Shown: piece by piece, positions 21,926 through 34,600 of the stretch
Numbering within the stretch: the stretch's first letter is position 1
How the letters are laid out: each line of letters opens with the position of its first letter
Assembly: GCA_916610825.1 (NCBI GenBank)
Contig: OU744452.1
Coordinates: 1,709,543 to 1,773,542, forward strand
Length of the DNA stretch: 64,000 nucleotides
From: Haliclystus octoradiatus
Lineage: Eukaryota; Cnidaria; Staurozoa; Stauromedusae; Haliclystidae
Direction: 5' to 3'
Made by a program: the position numbers and the translations under genes
The notes under the pieces: generated by a model
What the model saw: only the letters and a program-made list of their open reading frames with translations
Told to the model about the DNA's origin: nothing
Database searches by the model: none

Positions 21926-22804
21926 GTTTAGTACTTCTCAATAAAAGTAATGATTTGAGTGCTGTATTATAAGTATATCTCCGATGATGTGATAGTTGTA
22001 GAGGTGAACAAGTTAGTACCAGTTACAATACTAGTTGCAAGATCTTAATGAAATCTTGATTACAAAAATTTGGATGTTGAAGTTAAGAGATGAAAGATAG
22101 GGCGTATTGATTTGTGATAATTCGCAAATTGAACTGATTTCTGTTGTATGACCGACCGTCGAGAGAGTTGCAAGTAAAGTGAGAAACCTTGTCACCATGC
22201 GTGAATAGCCATGGGTGGTGGCACCTCGCAATTATACCTTGTATGGGCAGCACTCCATGGGCGGAAGCGAAAGTAGCAATTCCAGCACTGAGCTAATTAA
22301 TTAATTGATTGATTCTGCATTACGCAAATGACTCAAGGGTATTCCCGTGGTTCAAAGTCAAGCTGTTTGTTTTGTCGATATAACTAGTTATATCAAACAA
22401 TAAGGGATTGGTGGATCCCTTAAGTCTCACAGGGGGGAGAGCCCCTGTCAAAAGAGACAAGTGGTGGTACCACTCCTACGGAAAGCCTCAGTCAATGCAA
22501 ATGTGTATGTGTGTCGGCCGTAGATGGCAATTGAATGCAGTGTGTGTTTTTTGTAAATTGAAGTTTTATATATAAGTAGATCAGTAAAAAATGAAAACAG
22601 CTGGAGCTTCGCTTCATCCATAAGAGGAGCATAGTGTGTTAGTGGCAAGTGCTCAGTGCTCATTAATCAGAGTAGTCATTAATCAGAGTAGTCATAAAAT
22701 AAGAGAAATCGTAATTATGTTATTATTGTGGTAAAGTGTTTCGAGATAATTATATTTGTTTGTGTCTTTGTTTCTTATTTTGTTTTTATTATTTATCCAT
22801 TGTG

Positions 22805-24700
22805 TTATATGGTTTTGTCGTTGGTGTGGATTAAGATGTCATGTAAGTTCTCGTTTCGGCGGAAGGTGATAACCGGTTGGATTCTGTGTAGTTGCATGTG
22901 TGATGCAAAGCAAGGAATCAGGTTATCATTCAGTAGCGTAGTGAATAATTCAGTTACGCCGTCATGAAATGTGGTGATGAATGGAATAATCTCTGTGTTC
23001 CTCCTAGTTTGAAGGGGACCATCCGGATCCGCAAGGTGTTTTTGAAAAAGATCTCGGATAATCTGGAAGGTCCGTTTTGGTGGATAAGATTTCGAGCAAA
23101 ATATCAGATAGAGGATGTATAGACGTAACATAAGGATATCAGTATTTGTGATATTTCTGATGTATCTCGTTGTACATGATTTCACAATCGCCCATTTCGT
23201 TTGGGCGGGGTGATAGGATGTGAAGTGCAATAAATTATGAGTATCTGTTGGTTTTATGTATATATCAGTTTCGAGTCTGTTTTTGTTTTTATAGACATTG
23301 AGATCAAGGAAGGCGACATGTGTTTGAGATACGATTGAGGTAAATTTGATTCGTTTATGTATTGAGTTTGCCTTTGAAATGAATTCATTTAGACGGAGCT
23401 CAGAGTGCGGCCAAATAAGGAATACATCATCTAGGTAACGCAGAAATTTTATAGGCTTCCATTTAGATTGTTGGAAGAGTATTGTCTCCAGTTCAGCCAT
23501 GTATATGTCAGCGTAGCTAGGGGCAAATTTTGTCCCCATAGCAGTTCCAGATTGTTGTAGGTAGTACTGTTTGTTGAAAGTGAAATAATTTGTACTTAGG
23601 ATTATTTTGATCATGTCAAGAAGGGCCGTAAGTGGTGGTCCCGTGTAGTTTTGTTCATGTTTTGTAACGAATGCCCTGACGGCCTCTATTCCATGTGAGT
23701 GTTCGATGTTAGTATAAAGTGCGGATACATCAAGAGTAACCAAAATGGCAGAGTCTGGGAAACTGACATTTCGGATTAGTTCTCTGAAATGATCCGTGTT
23801 CTTGACATGTGATTTAATAAGATGGCGAAGTGGTTGCAGTGCCATTTCAACAAAGGCTGATAAATTTTCAGTTAAAGAATTGCAACCAGAGACGATGGGG
23901 CGACCCGGGGCGCCAGGTTTGTGTATTTTTGGTAAGATGTAAAATATTGGTATTCTAGGTTGATCTGGTGGGTTTAATGACTCCTGTGTGGTTGTGTCAA
24001 TAAGATTTTGTTTATGAAGTCGTTTTAGAAAATTTTTTATTGAGTTCTTAAAACGTTCAGTTGGGTCCGCAGAGCCGAGAGGGTGATAGGTTGTTGTATC
24101 GTGTAGATGTGCATGGATTTTTTCTATGTACTTTTCACGTTGCATTACAACCAATGCCCCTCCTTTGTCGGCAGGTTTGAAAATAAGTTTGTGTTCTGTT
24201 TTTAGCCTAAGAATTTCTTGTAAAATGTGGTGATTATTATCATTTTGTTTGTGTTTTTTATCATTTTGTTTGTGTTTTTGACGTTCTGAAAGCCAGGTTT
24301 CAGCGAGAGAATCAAGTTGTTTTAATGAATTTTCTAATTTATTGCAAGATGAGCGATAGGTGTAATTAATTGCCTGTTTTTGTTTATGATAGACTAGTGG
24401 GACAATTGTAGGTCGAGGAGGACGGCTCCATGTAGCATATAAGTACCGTATGCGATTTTTAAAAAGTGTTATGTCATCCAAAACTGATTGGCGATAGTGA
24501 ATTTGCTCTTGTGGGTATGGTATAAATTTTGTTCCTTTTGAGAGTAAGTTGAGTTGAGACTTCGAGAAAATTGTTTCAGTGAGATTGATAAGGTTAGGTT
24601 TTAGAATAGAGGCAGACATGAGATATTCAGACAGTTTGTAGGTTTGAGTTGGTGATGTTATGATAAAGAGTTCAAATAGGTTATTATAAATACAATTCAA
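22805..24700 (-). CDS. Penelope-like reverse transcriptase, copy C
   Basis: 631 residues, intact, identical to copy A except E599A. Motifs KPADKGG, PKIHKPG, GTAMGTKFAPSYA and RYLDD are present, and there is no C-terminal endonuclease. Confidence 0.92.
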   Translation of the reverse strand: MNCIYNNLFELFIITSPTQTYKLSEYLMSASILKPNLINLTETIFSKSQLNLLSKGTKFIPYPQEQIHYRQSVLDDITLFKNRIRYLYATWSRPPRPTIVPLVYHKQKQAINYTYRSSCNKLENSLKQLDSLAETWLSERQKHKQNDKKHKQNDNNHHILQEILRLKTEHKLIFKPADKGGALVVMQREKYIEKIHAHLHDTTTYHPLGSADPTERFKNSIKNFLKRLHKQNLIDTTTQESLNPPDQPRIPIFYILPKIHKPGAPGRPIVSGCNSLTENLSAFVEMALQPLRHLIKSHVKNTDHFRELIRNVSFPDSAILVTLDVSALYTNIEHSHGIEAVRAFVTKHEQNYTGPPLTALLDMIKIILSTNYFTFNKQYYLQQSGTAMGTKFAPSYADIYMAELETILFQQSKWKPIKFLRYLDDVFLIWPHSELRLNEFISKANSIHKRIKFTSIVSQTHVAFLDLNVYKNKNRLETDIYIKPTDTHNLLHFTSYHPAQTKWAIVKSCTTRYIRNITNTDILMLRLYILYLIFCSKSYPPKRTFQIIRDLFQKHLADPDGPLQTRRNTEIIPFITTFHDGVTELFTTLLNDNLIPCFASHMQLHRIQPVITFRRNENLHDILIHTNDKTI

Positions 24701-24799
24701 TTCATTATGTTGAGGTGATGTTAAAATTTGATTATTAAATACAAGGTTTTGGTTATAGTTGAGGTAGTAAGAGAAACGAGTAAAATCAATTGTGAATAG

Positions 24800-26409
<1,610 letters not shown>

Positions 26410-26420
<11 letters not shown>

Positions 26421-27017
26421 TAAATATGAACCCCTTAGCCTTAAATGAAACCAATTTTATTGTTGTTGTTGTCTATTTCTCAAAAATATGTTGACCGTAT
26501 TATACAGGGAAGAGTAAACTTTTACCTACATAAATCATTTAATTACAATAATATATTAAAAAGAACTAAATGATGTTGTAGGATTGAGAAAATATATTAG
26601 TTAGTTGTACACTTTACATAAACATTCCAAATTTTCCTTCTCCAATTCTGATTAGAATGACATAAATGATTTAGCTTCAACCACTCTCTATGGTAAGATG
26701 TTCCATCACGGAATTATACGATTTATAAATTGGTATTTGGTGGCATTTAGCCTACCAGATGGGTTTGTCAGTTGTATAAACTCAATGAATGGCTGTTTCG
26801 TACGTCATAAACCATAATTAGAATTTTATTGTTTAGTTAAGTAAGTTTCATGTTTAAAGGGGCAAAATTGACCGGCTACCGCTGCAAGCACAAGTTGAAT
26901 TTATGCTTAGCGTAATTCAACCGTCTCGCTTTGAAACAATTGTTATACGCAGGCCTAACTTGTAATAAAATTCATGTCAACAATGAACATGGTGTTATAA
27001 CAATAAGCGTGCACGTG
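26410..27017. repeat. 608 bp flank duplicated at both ends of the Penelope array (right copy)
   Basis: Identical to 11890-12497. Here it continues without interruption into the right half of a TTAA MITE, so this side represents the original target sequence. Confidence 0.92.
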
Positions 27018-27056
27018 ATCCTAAGTGCGTAGCGCCTGCCGGTCATTTTTGCTCCT
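26858..27056. mobile_element. 199 bp TTAA-flanked MITE (piggyBac-like)
   Basis: Terminal inverted repeats AGGGGCAAAATTGACCGG and AGGAGCAAAAATGACCGG face each other, each flanked by TTAA (26854-26857 and 27057-27060). TTAA duplication is the hallmark of piggyBac-type transposition. The left part is repeated at 12338-12497, where the Penelope array interrupts it. Confidence 0.75.
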
Positions 27057-27060
27057 TTAA

Positions 27061-29862
27061 GATGCATCATATAAAGTTTAATGCATGCGCACAACCATTT
27101 GTAAATATTTCAGTATAAACGTATGTACATCAATATATTTTCTTTGTCAGATGTAAGTTGCGAGAGACAGACTGTCTTAGATAACGTTAAAATAAATATT
27201 CATTTACACAATTAAAAGTTAGTATTTAATATAGTCTTGAAAGAAATCAAGTATTATATGTTGTTTATTGTTATGCAGAACTGATATTCTCTTTATGTCA
27301 AATACTCTGTCCGAAAGATTAATTGAACTAAATCGGAGAGTCCGATACAATGGCCATGCATCGAATATTTATTTTTAAATAAATTTACAAAATTCTTGTT
27401 AAACGAAGATCTGCAAGATTATTTACAATTTTGTACAGCATAATTAAATCACTTTTGATTCGCTTTGATTCTAAAGAATTCATGTCAAGATAGATCATCT
27501 GATGTTTTATAGGTCTGTCCGTAAAAGTGTTTAATGTGGCATAGTATTTGCTTTACCCTTTCAATGCTGTTGATATTTTACCAAGTATGGAGACTAAACT
27601 CATTGTGGTCTTACATTTACTTTCTAATTATATCCTGTCATTAATAAATAAGGATCTATACTTGAAAAAAATTTTCTTATGAGATACGACCGATATTATT
27701 TATTTATTATTATTTATTATTAGATAATAGTGATTTATCTATGCTACTTAACATCTGTTAAAACTTTTGGTAGTATATATTGCAACACCCCTTTTACAAA
27801 AATTGAAACAAATATCAATATATTTACAGCTAACTGGAGGTAGCATTAGAGAATGACCTCGTAAATGATCCTATTTTTTCATTGATTATATTGTAAATAG
27901 TGTATCGAAATCAACGTCTACAATTCCATTCAGCATTTGATAAGTGACCATCTTGAGATCGGACCTTACTCCACATAATTTTAATGATTAGTATTAATCT
28001 CTTTTGTACTCATTCGATGGTAATGAAACATTGACATAATTTGGATTCCAAACTTCTGTGGATGATTCAAGGATTGATTGGTCGTATATACAGTGTAAGG
28101 ATTGGTCGAATATACAGTGTATGCGTTTAATGATAAATTTGTATCTCTGGAAATAATGTATTTGAAAATTAAAGAAAAACGGGACCCTTTGGAAGTTAAC
28201 TGAAGGAATAATGTCATCGAATTCGAAAACATTACTACTCAATTCAAGTATGAAATAAATTTATTTGACTTTTAACGATTTTGTAAAATTGTGAAATAGT
28301 AAGAAAAAGTATCAAATAAAAAAGTCAAGAACAGTGTATTATATGCAGAGCGTTGTTATAGTGTATACTTATTAATTATATGTATAGAAAGTAGCTATTC
28401 TACGTATAAATGTAAACATTCTTACCTTTGAATAAGTTGCACTTCATATAATGTGATGTGTCTTTTATTTTCCAGTCACAACGACAACATATATAATATC
28501 ATATCGAAAGCCAATGACGTAGTTCAGATGCCCAGTGTATTTATGTGTTCACTGGATACTGTTTCTGATGTAATGCACCTTTTCTAAGCTCGTAGACTCA
28601 CTGTCAACATGTAGACTTGGTTAAACACTAGACTTACATTGACGACCGCGGCTATGTGCTCCTGACTAGGGTTATTTTGTAGTTTTACCCGAAAAATGGG
28701 CATGATGCATGGGCAATTGGTAGCGTCGGTACTGAGATACTTTCAAAATTGCACGGATTTTTTTCTCAAAAATCTTTATTGCAAGGGTGTTGCACCGCCA
28801 GGATTTACAGCCCCTTTCCAGCATTATTCACATAGCACAATTAATTAATTTAATTCCGCACGATCAATCAAACTGAAACATTGAAAACCTATTTTGGGAT
28901 TACAACTATGCAATCGTCATGCGCACAGAACTGAGTACAATAGGTAGTCGGGTTCAGATCCGAAATAGAGAAAGTCTCATCCCATCTAAACTGCCCCATA
29001 TATTTTTTGTTACATAGACGAGATCCGGAGCGAAGATTTGGAGCATATTTGAAAATTGATTACAATTCGTGGGTTTACATCAATATTTTTTGCTCATTGA
29101 AAAACAATACCTCAAATATTTTGAAAATTCTGAAATAGGTACTTCAAAATATTTTCTAAAGACCAAGAATATGTACCCACAATAATTGGCACGCTCCCGT
29201 ATGAGAACTATTGGAGTTACCCCCCTTCCCCCGGATAGAACAATAGATTTATATCAAGTTTACATTTTTACAGGGAGTAGTCGAATAGATTCTGATAGAA
29301 TAGATTTATCTTCAAAATGTAGACTGATTGGTCGGTCGTAAATCTCTTTTGAATGCCAGAACTCTCAGGATGATTTCAAAGTTAATGACACTTTCCCTAT
29401 CGAGTGCTTAATACAAGCCTCTGTCTGCGCCAGGAAATATAGAAAACCCAGAGCTCTGCTAAAAAAGTTTATCAACTTTGTTCTGAATTGCTGATGAACT
29501 GTTTATGAACTAAGCATGAAAGTCATCAGACTGGTTCAGAGAACTGTTAAAATATTGTAATGATTTTCTGATGCCTTCTTTATTTAAACATCCGTCAACT
29601 TACAGACATCATCGAAATGAAATATAGATCCCCATTTCCCAAAATGCAATGCGGGTAAATACTTTACCAATATGAGAGTTTCATTGTTTGCGGCTGTAAA
29701 GACGACCATCTTAAGATGATTTACAAATATCAAGTCATAATTATATCGCCGTGAAGGCGTAACATAGACAGCAACGGAGACCATAATTAGAACAGATAGA
29801 TGTATTATGATTTGAAAAGTAAAGATCTATGATAATTTTATAAATGTTTAAAAAATAATTAT
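27061..29862. other. intergenic DNA, nothing recognised
   Basis: AT-rich, with only short ORFs that carry no recognisable motif. It lies downstream of the 3' end of the ROCO gene and contains short TTTA/TTA-rich stretches near 27700. Confidence 0.5.
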
Positions 29863-30945
29863 ATGATGGTTGTTATACAGACAACTGTAATGAGAATATT
29901 GACCACTAAAGGGAGGTGATCTTTCTTTCTATAGAGGTTAAGTAAGTTCAATAGAATTAACATTTGTAACGTTATTATAAAGTGACAAATGTAGAAGGGT
30001 GGCTGCTTTATAAGGTGACCTTTATATACAGGTTAATAATGATATGATGAATGTAATACAGACCACTGTAATGAAAATATTGTTCACTAAAGGGAGGTGA
30101 CCTTTCTTTCTATAGAGGTTAAGTAAGATCAATAGAATTGACATTTGTAACGTTATTATAAAGTGACAAATGTAGAAGGGTGGCTGCTTTATAAGGTGAC
30201 CTTTATATACAGGTTAATAATGATATGATGGTTGTAATACAGACCACTGTAATGAGAATATTGACCACTAAAGGGAGGTGACCTTTCTTTCTATAGAGGT
30301 TAAGTAAGTTCAATAGAATTAACATTTGTAACGTTATTATAAAGTGACAAATGTAGAAGGGTGGCTGCTACATAAGGTGACCTTTATATACAGGTTAATA
30401 ATGATATGATGGTTGTAATACAGACCACTGTAATGAGAATATTGACCACTAAAGGGAGGTGACACTTCTTTTAATAGAAGCTAAGTAAGTTCAATAGAAT
30501 TAACATTTGTAACGTTATTATAAAGTGACAAATGTAGAAGGGTGGCTGCTACATAAGGTGACCTTTATATACAGGTTAATAATGATATGATGGTTGTAAT
30601 ACAGACCACTGTAATGAGAATATTGACCACTAGAGGTGACCTTTCTTTCAATAGAGGTTAAGTAAGTTCAATAGAATTAACATTTGTAACGTTATTATAA
30701 AGTGACCAATATAGAAGGGTGGCTGCTTTGTAAGGTGACCTTTATATACAGGTTAATAATGATATGATGGTTGTAATACAGACCACTGTAATGAGAATAT
30801 TGACCACTAAAGGGAGGTGACCTTTCTTTCTATAGAGGTTAAGTAAGTTCTATAGAATTAACATTTGTAACGTTATTATAAAGTGACAAATGTAGAAGGG
30901 TGGCTGCTATATAAGGTGACCTTTATTTACAGGTTTTTACTGTAG
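29863..30945. repeat. 181 bp tandem repeat, six units
   Basis: The phrase GACCACTAAAGGGAGGTGACC recurs at 29901, 30082, 30263, 30444, 30625 and 30802, so the period is 181 bp (177 in the unit with a short deletion). Units are highly similar. Each contains the module TGACCACT...AGGTGACCTTTAT-ATACAGGTTAAT, also found in other repeats of this locus. It lies just beyond the 3' end of the ROCO gene. Confidence 0.9.
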
Positions 30946-31391
30946 TACGAATAACAACTGCATCCTCGATTCGAAACTTTTAACTGAACGAAAAACTGAG
31001 TAAAGTATTTGTTGATTTGTTGAAGTTTTTAAAATCGACGGGTGGCATCAACCCAATCCGAAATCTGGAATTCAATTCGAAATCCATTCAGATTAGATCC
31101 GCTTCTAACACCTTCAACTTCCATACCAAGGCATCTAGCTAAAAAAACCATACATATAAATTGTCCTATTTCAGAATCTTGAAAGTCAATAATTGGAAAA
31201 GAACAGTCCAGTGTGTTTCTGAAAAGTGAAAACTAAAGATCTTCAAAGCTTAAAATTAAAATCGAAAAATGTGATTATAACCACTAGATGTGCTATGCAT
31301 TAAAAAATAAAAGTCTATAGATTTATAAAAGTTTAAAAATAATTATTTGATGGATACAAAAATGTCTCTATTCCAATACATTTGGTGTGAA

Positions 31392-31669
31392 TTATGTTTG
31401 GTATTCACGAATGAAATTCAAAACCTCTCTCTGTTTCGGTTTCATAGACAGAATACATTTATATAATTCCATTACAGTTGCTTTATCTCCAACATGTTCA
31501 ATCCATGTAGTAAGCATTGCGTAGTTCTGTTCTGTAACTGCTTCATGTCTATTATCATAACAGATGTTTTGTATTGTATGATGAGGCAGACCAAGGCAGC
31601 GACCAACAGCACGTGGCACTGGACCAACTAGTTGAGAGATTTCATCAAGCATATGTAAATCAACTTTGC
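31392..31669 (-). CDS. ROCO gene exon 9: Death domain and stop
   Basis: Starts after a TTTCTTAACAG acceptor and ends with TAA at 31392-31394. It encodes about 90 residues with the six-helix Death-domain pattern: LDEISQLVG, a helix around RCLGLPHHTIQNI, NYAMLTTWIEHVGDKAT, and a final MELYKCILSM. The W of TTWIEHVG is the conserved Death-domain tryptophan position. Confidence 0.82.
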
Positions 31670-34600
31670 CTGTTAAGAAAATAAAAGTACAATTAAAATG
31701 AAAATCGGAAGGAAGGAGATAATTAATGACCGCTTTACACAGTTGACCTCTATATACAGGGTATATTATTCAAGATATCACATTGGAGACGTTATAAAAG
31801 GTTTCAACGCACGTTTAATATCAATAGATGTAAATCAACTTTGCTTGTAACTATAATACAAGTACAATAAAACCCTGCTAAAGCAAACATGGAAGTCAGC
31901 AGAAAGGGTAGAGAATTTGACCACTATACACAGGTGACTTCTAATTAGAGGGTTTATTTGATAACATAATTATATCACATGGAAGAAATTGCTAGATGGA
32001 TATCTAAGAGTGACCACTAACAGGTTGTTTTGATGCACATTTAATATACTATATACACTGTGACCACTATACACAGGTGACTTCTAATTAGAGGGTTTAT
32101 TTGATAACATAATTATATCACATGGAAGAAATTGCTAGATGGATATCTAAGAGTGACCACTAACAGGTTGTTTTGATGCACATTTAATATACTATATACG
32201 ATGTGACCACTATACACAGGTGACTTCTAATTAGAGGGTTTATTTGATAAAATAATTATATCACATGGAAGAAATTGCTAGATGGATATCTAAGAGTGAC
32301 CACTAACAGGTTGTTTTGATGCATATTTTATGTCAATATAATCAAGTTTACTGAAACATCGTGGGAGGATATTTGGTGTAAGATATACAAGAACAAACAT
32401 ATATCACTAATATTACATTATAGATTGTATGGTTCTATTTAGTCTACAAATGCTGCATTATTGCAGTGGTAGTGTAGATTGGAATTGGAATTGTATTGAT
32501 AGAGATAAATAGAGATTACTTCATGGGTAGCGCGTGCGTACGGATTTTATTCACTAGTAAGATAACGTAAATCAATTAGTATATAGCTGAGTTTATCATG
32601 TAAACTGCGAGTTGCGAGTCCCCTGTACTGCTGCGCAGTCCGCACCCTCCTTGTGTTGACCGGCTCCCTGGTGTTGATAATGATGACGAAAAAATAGTAG
32701 TTGGCACCCTCTCTGCTGACCTCAGAGACTGGCTGGCAGTCTCTGCGGCGGCGATCGGGACGCTTTAAAATCACAATTTCTATACATCAATGTTAGATGA
32801 TTGCAGTATCTCCTACAAAATTTTTATGAGTTATTTTAGTTGATAAATTATAGGAGAATAGCTATGAAGAGAACATTTGCCATAAACATAAATGTGAGAC
32901 GAAGTTGCAGTATCTTAGAAAATTTGTAGGACATATTTTAGTTGATAAATAATAGGAGAATAATTATGAAGAGAACATTTACCATAAACATGAATGTGAG
33001 ATGAAGTTGTAGTATCTCCTACAAAATTTTTAGGACATATTTTAGTTGATAAATAATAGGAGAATAATTATGAAGAGAACATTTGCCATAAACATCAATG
33101 ATAGATGATTGCGGTATCTTAGAAAATTTGTAGGACTTATTTTGGGAAGGGGCCAGGAAGGCCCCTAGTATTTAGAAACATTTCATGTTTGGCAATATGT
33201 CGATAGTGGTGTCAAGGTCCCGTTGCACCGTCCCTCCGCTGTCCGGGTCTCTCCTCTGGCCCTGTGCAGTCTGTACAAGCTTCAAATCGTAGCAGGCACT
33301 GGGCCGAGCCTGTTTGCAGAGCGCGCCACTCCCCCTTTCCTACGAGAGCTGCCCACGTGGCGGTTGCCATGGCGATGAGAGGAAGTGAGAGTGGCTTTGA
33401 GGTTGACTGCCCTCGGTGCGTCACGGACCATAGTGTTAACACTTTGAAAGGGCCCTTTGTTGTATTGATATTGGCAGCCGCGAGCGAACAGCTGTCGAAA
33501 AAGTTTGAGATTTTGAGAGTTTTAAAATATTAATTAAAAATCCATTTTACCAGGTAGGGATTGGAAAAAAAGTCCTGTAGATGTGCTCGACCTCTTCGGT
33601 TTGTTCGTGGGACGCGCGGATCGCTACATGTGTCTGGACGGTGTATTTTGTTAGTAGGCTACAAACTTCTCGTTTCGTGGGATATAACACACCTGCGTCC
33701 TTTAGTGGCGCCTCGCTCCGCTCGACGCCGTTATCCCCCGCTCCCCTTAAAAAGTCGCTTCGCGATTTTTTGAAGCTTCGCTTAGGCCCTGGGGCCCAAC
33801 TTGTGACGTATCAGAAAACGAACAAGCGAGGCTCTGCGAGAATTCAACGAGTGAATAAAATGTGTAGAGAGATTTCAACATCATCGATTACTGTTATTAT
33901 TGTGATTGAAAAAAGAGATTTTATATTACGCTTGGATGAGGTATGCTTCTTATTTTGTTTAGTTTAGCTTTATGATGTGGGTTTATTCAGATTCGTAGAA
34001 CAGTTACTATTTTATTCAATTTCATGAATACAGTGAAACCTGTATATAACAGCCAGCTACGAGAGATATATAAATTGACCATTATAGACAGGTGGCATTT
34101 ATATACAGGTTTGATTCAATAGAAAATACTATTTTAGACATTGCAAGAGTGACCACTGTAGACAGGTGGCCACTTTATAGAGGTGACCGTTATAACAAGT
34201 TTGACTGTAGTAATATATAAGAATTTTATTCAAATTGTATTTAATGAAAATCAATGACCCATTAAATTAGAAAACAAATCATTGTTGTATTGAAATTGAT
34301 GAGAGACAATTGACGTTCCAGACAAAGGTTATGTTGCATGATTATTAACATGTTTACAAGTTCGCAAGTTCGATATTTGAAGTTCGCAAGTCAAAATAAA
34401 ATTCAGCCGTGCATGTTTTTCAAAGTTGAAAAAATTATTTTACCGGGCAATTGTTTCCCCGCGCAATGTTTACATTTTTTGCCAAAAATGAAGTGGATTT
34501 TGATTGGTTATATCATTTTCTTCACACGTGAAGAAACATGATACAAGCAATATGATTGGTTATTTCGTTTTCTTCACGTGTGAGAAACTGATATTGATTA

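Larger units (their letters stand above)
16747..22363 (-). mobile_element. Penelope-like element, copy B (intron-containing)
   Basis: A 5,617 bp unit. Removing the 1,363 bp intron leaves 4,254 bp, three more than copy A, because of a 3 bp insertion in ORF1. It is joined head-to-tail to A on the left and to C on the right. Confidence 0.9.

Noticed and set aside
29863..30945. CRISPR-like array
   Set aside because: The whole 181 bp unit repeats with no variable spacers, and the host is a eukaryote; it is a satellite-type tandem repeat.
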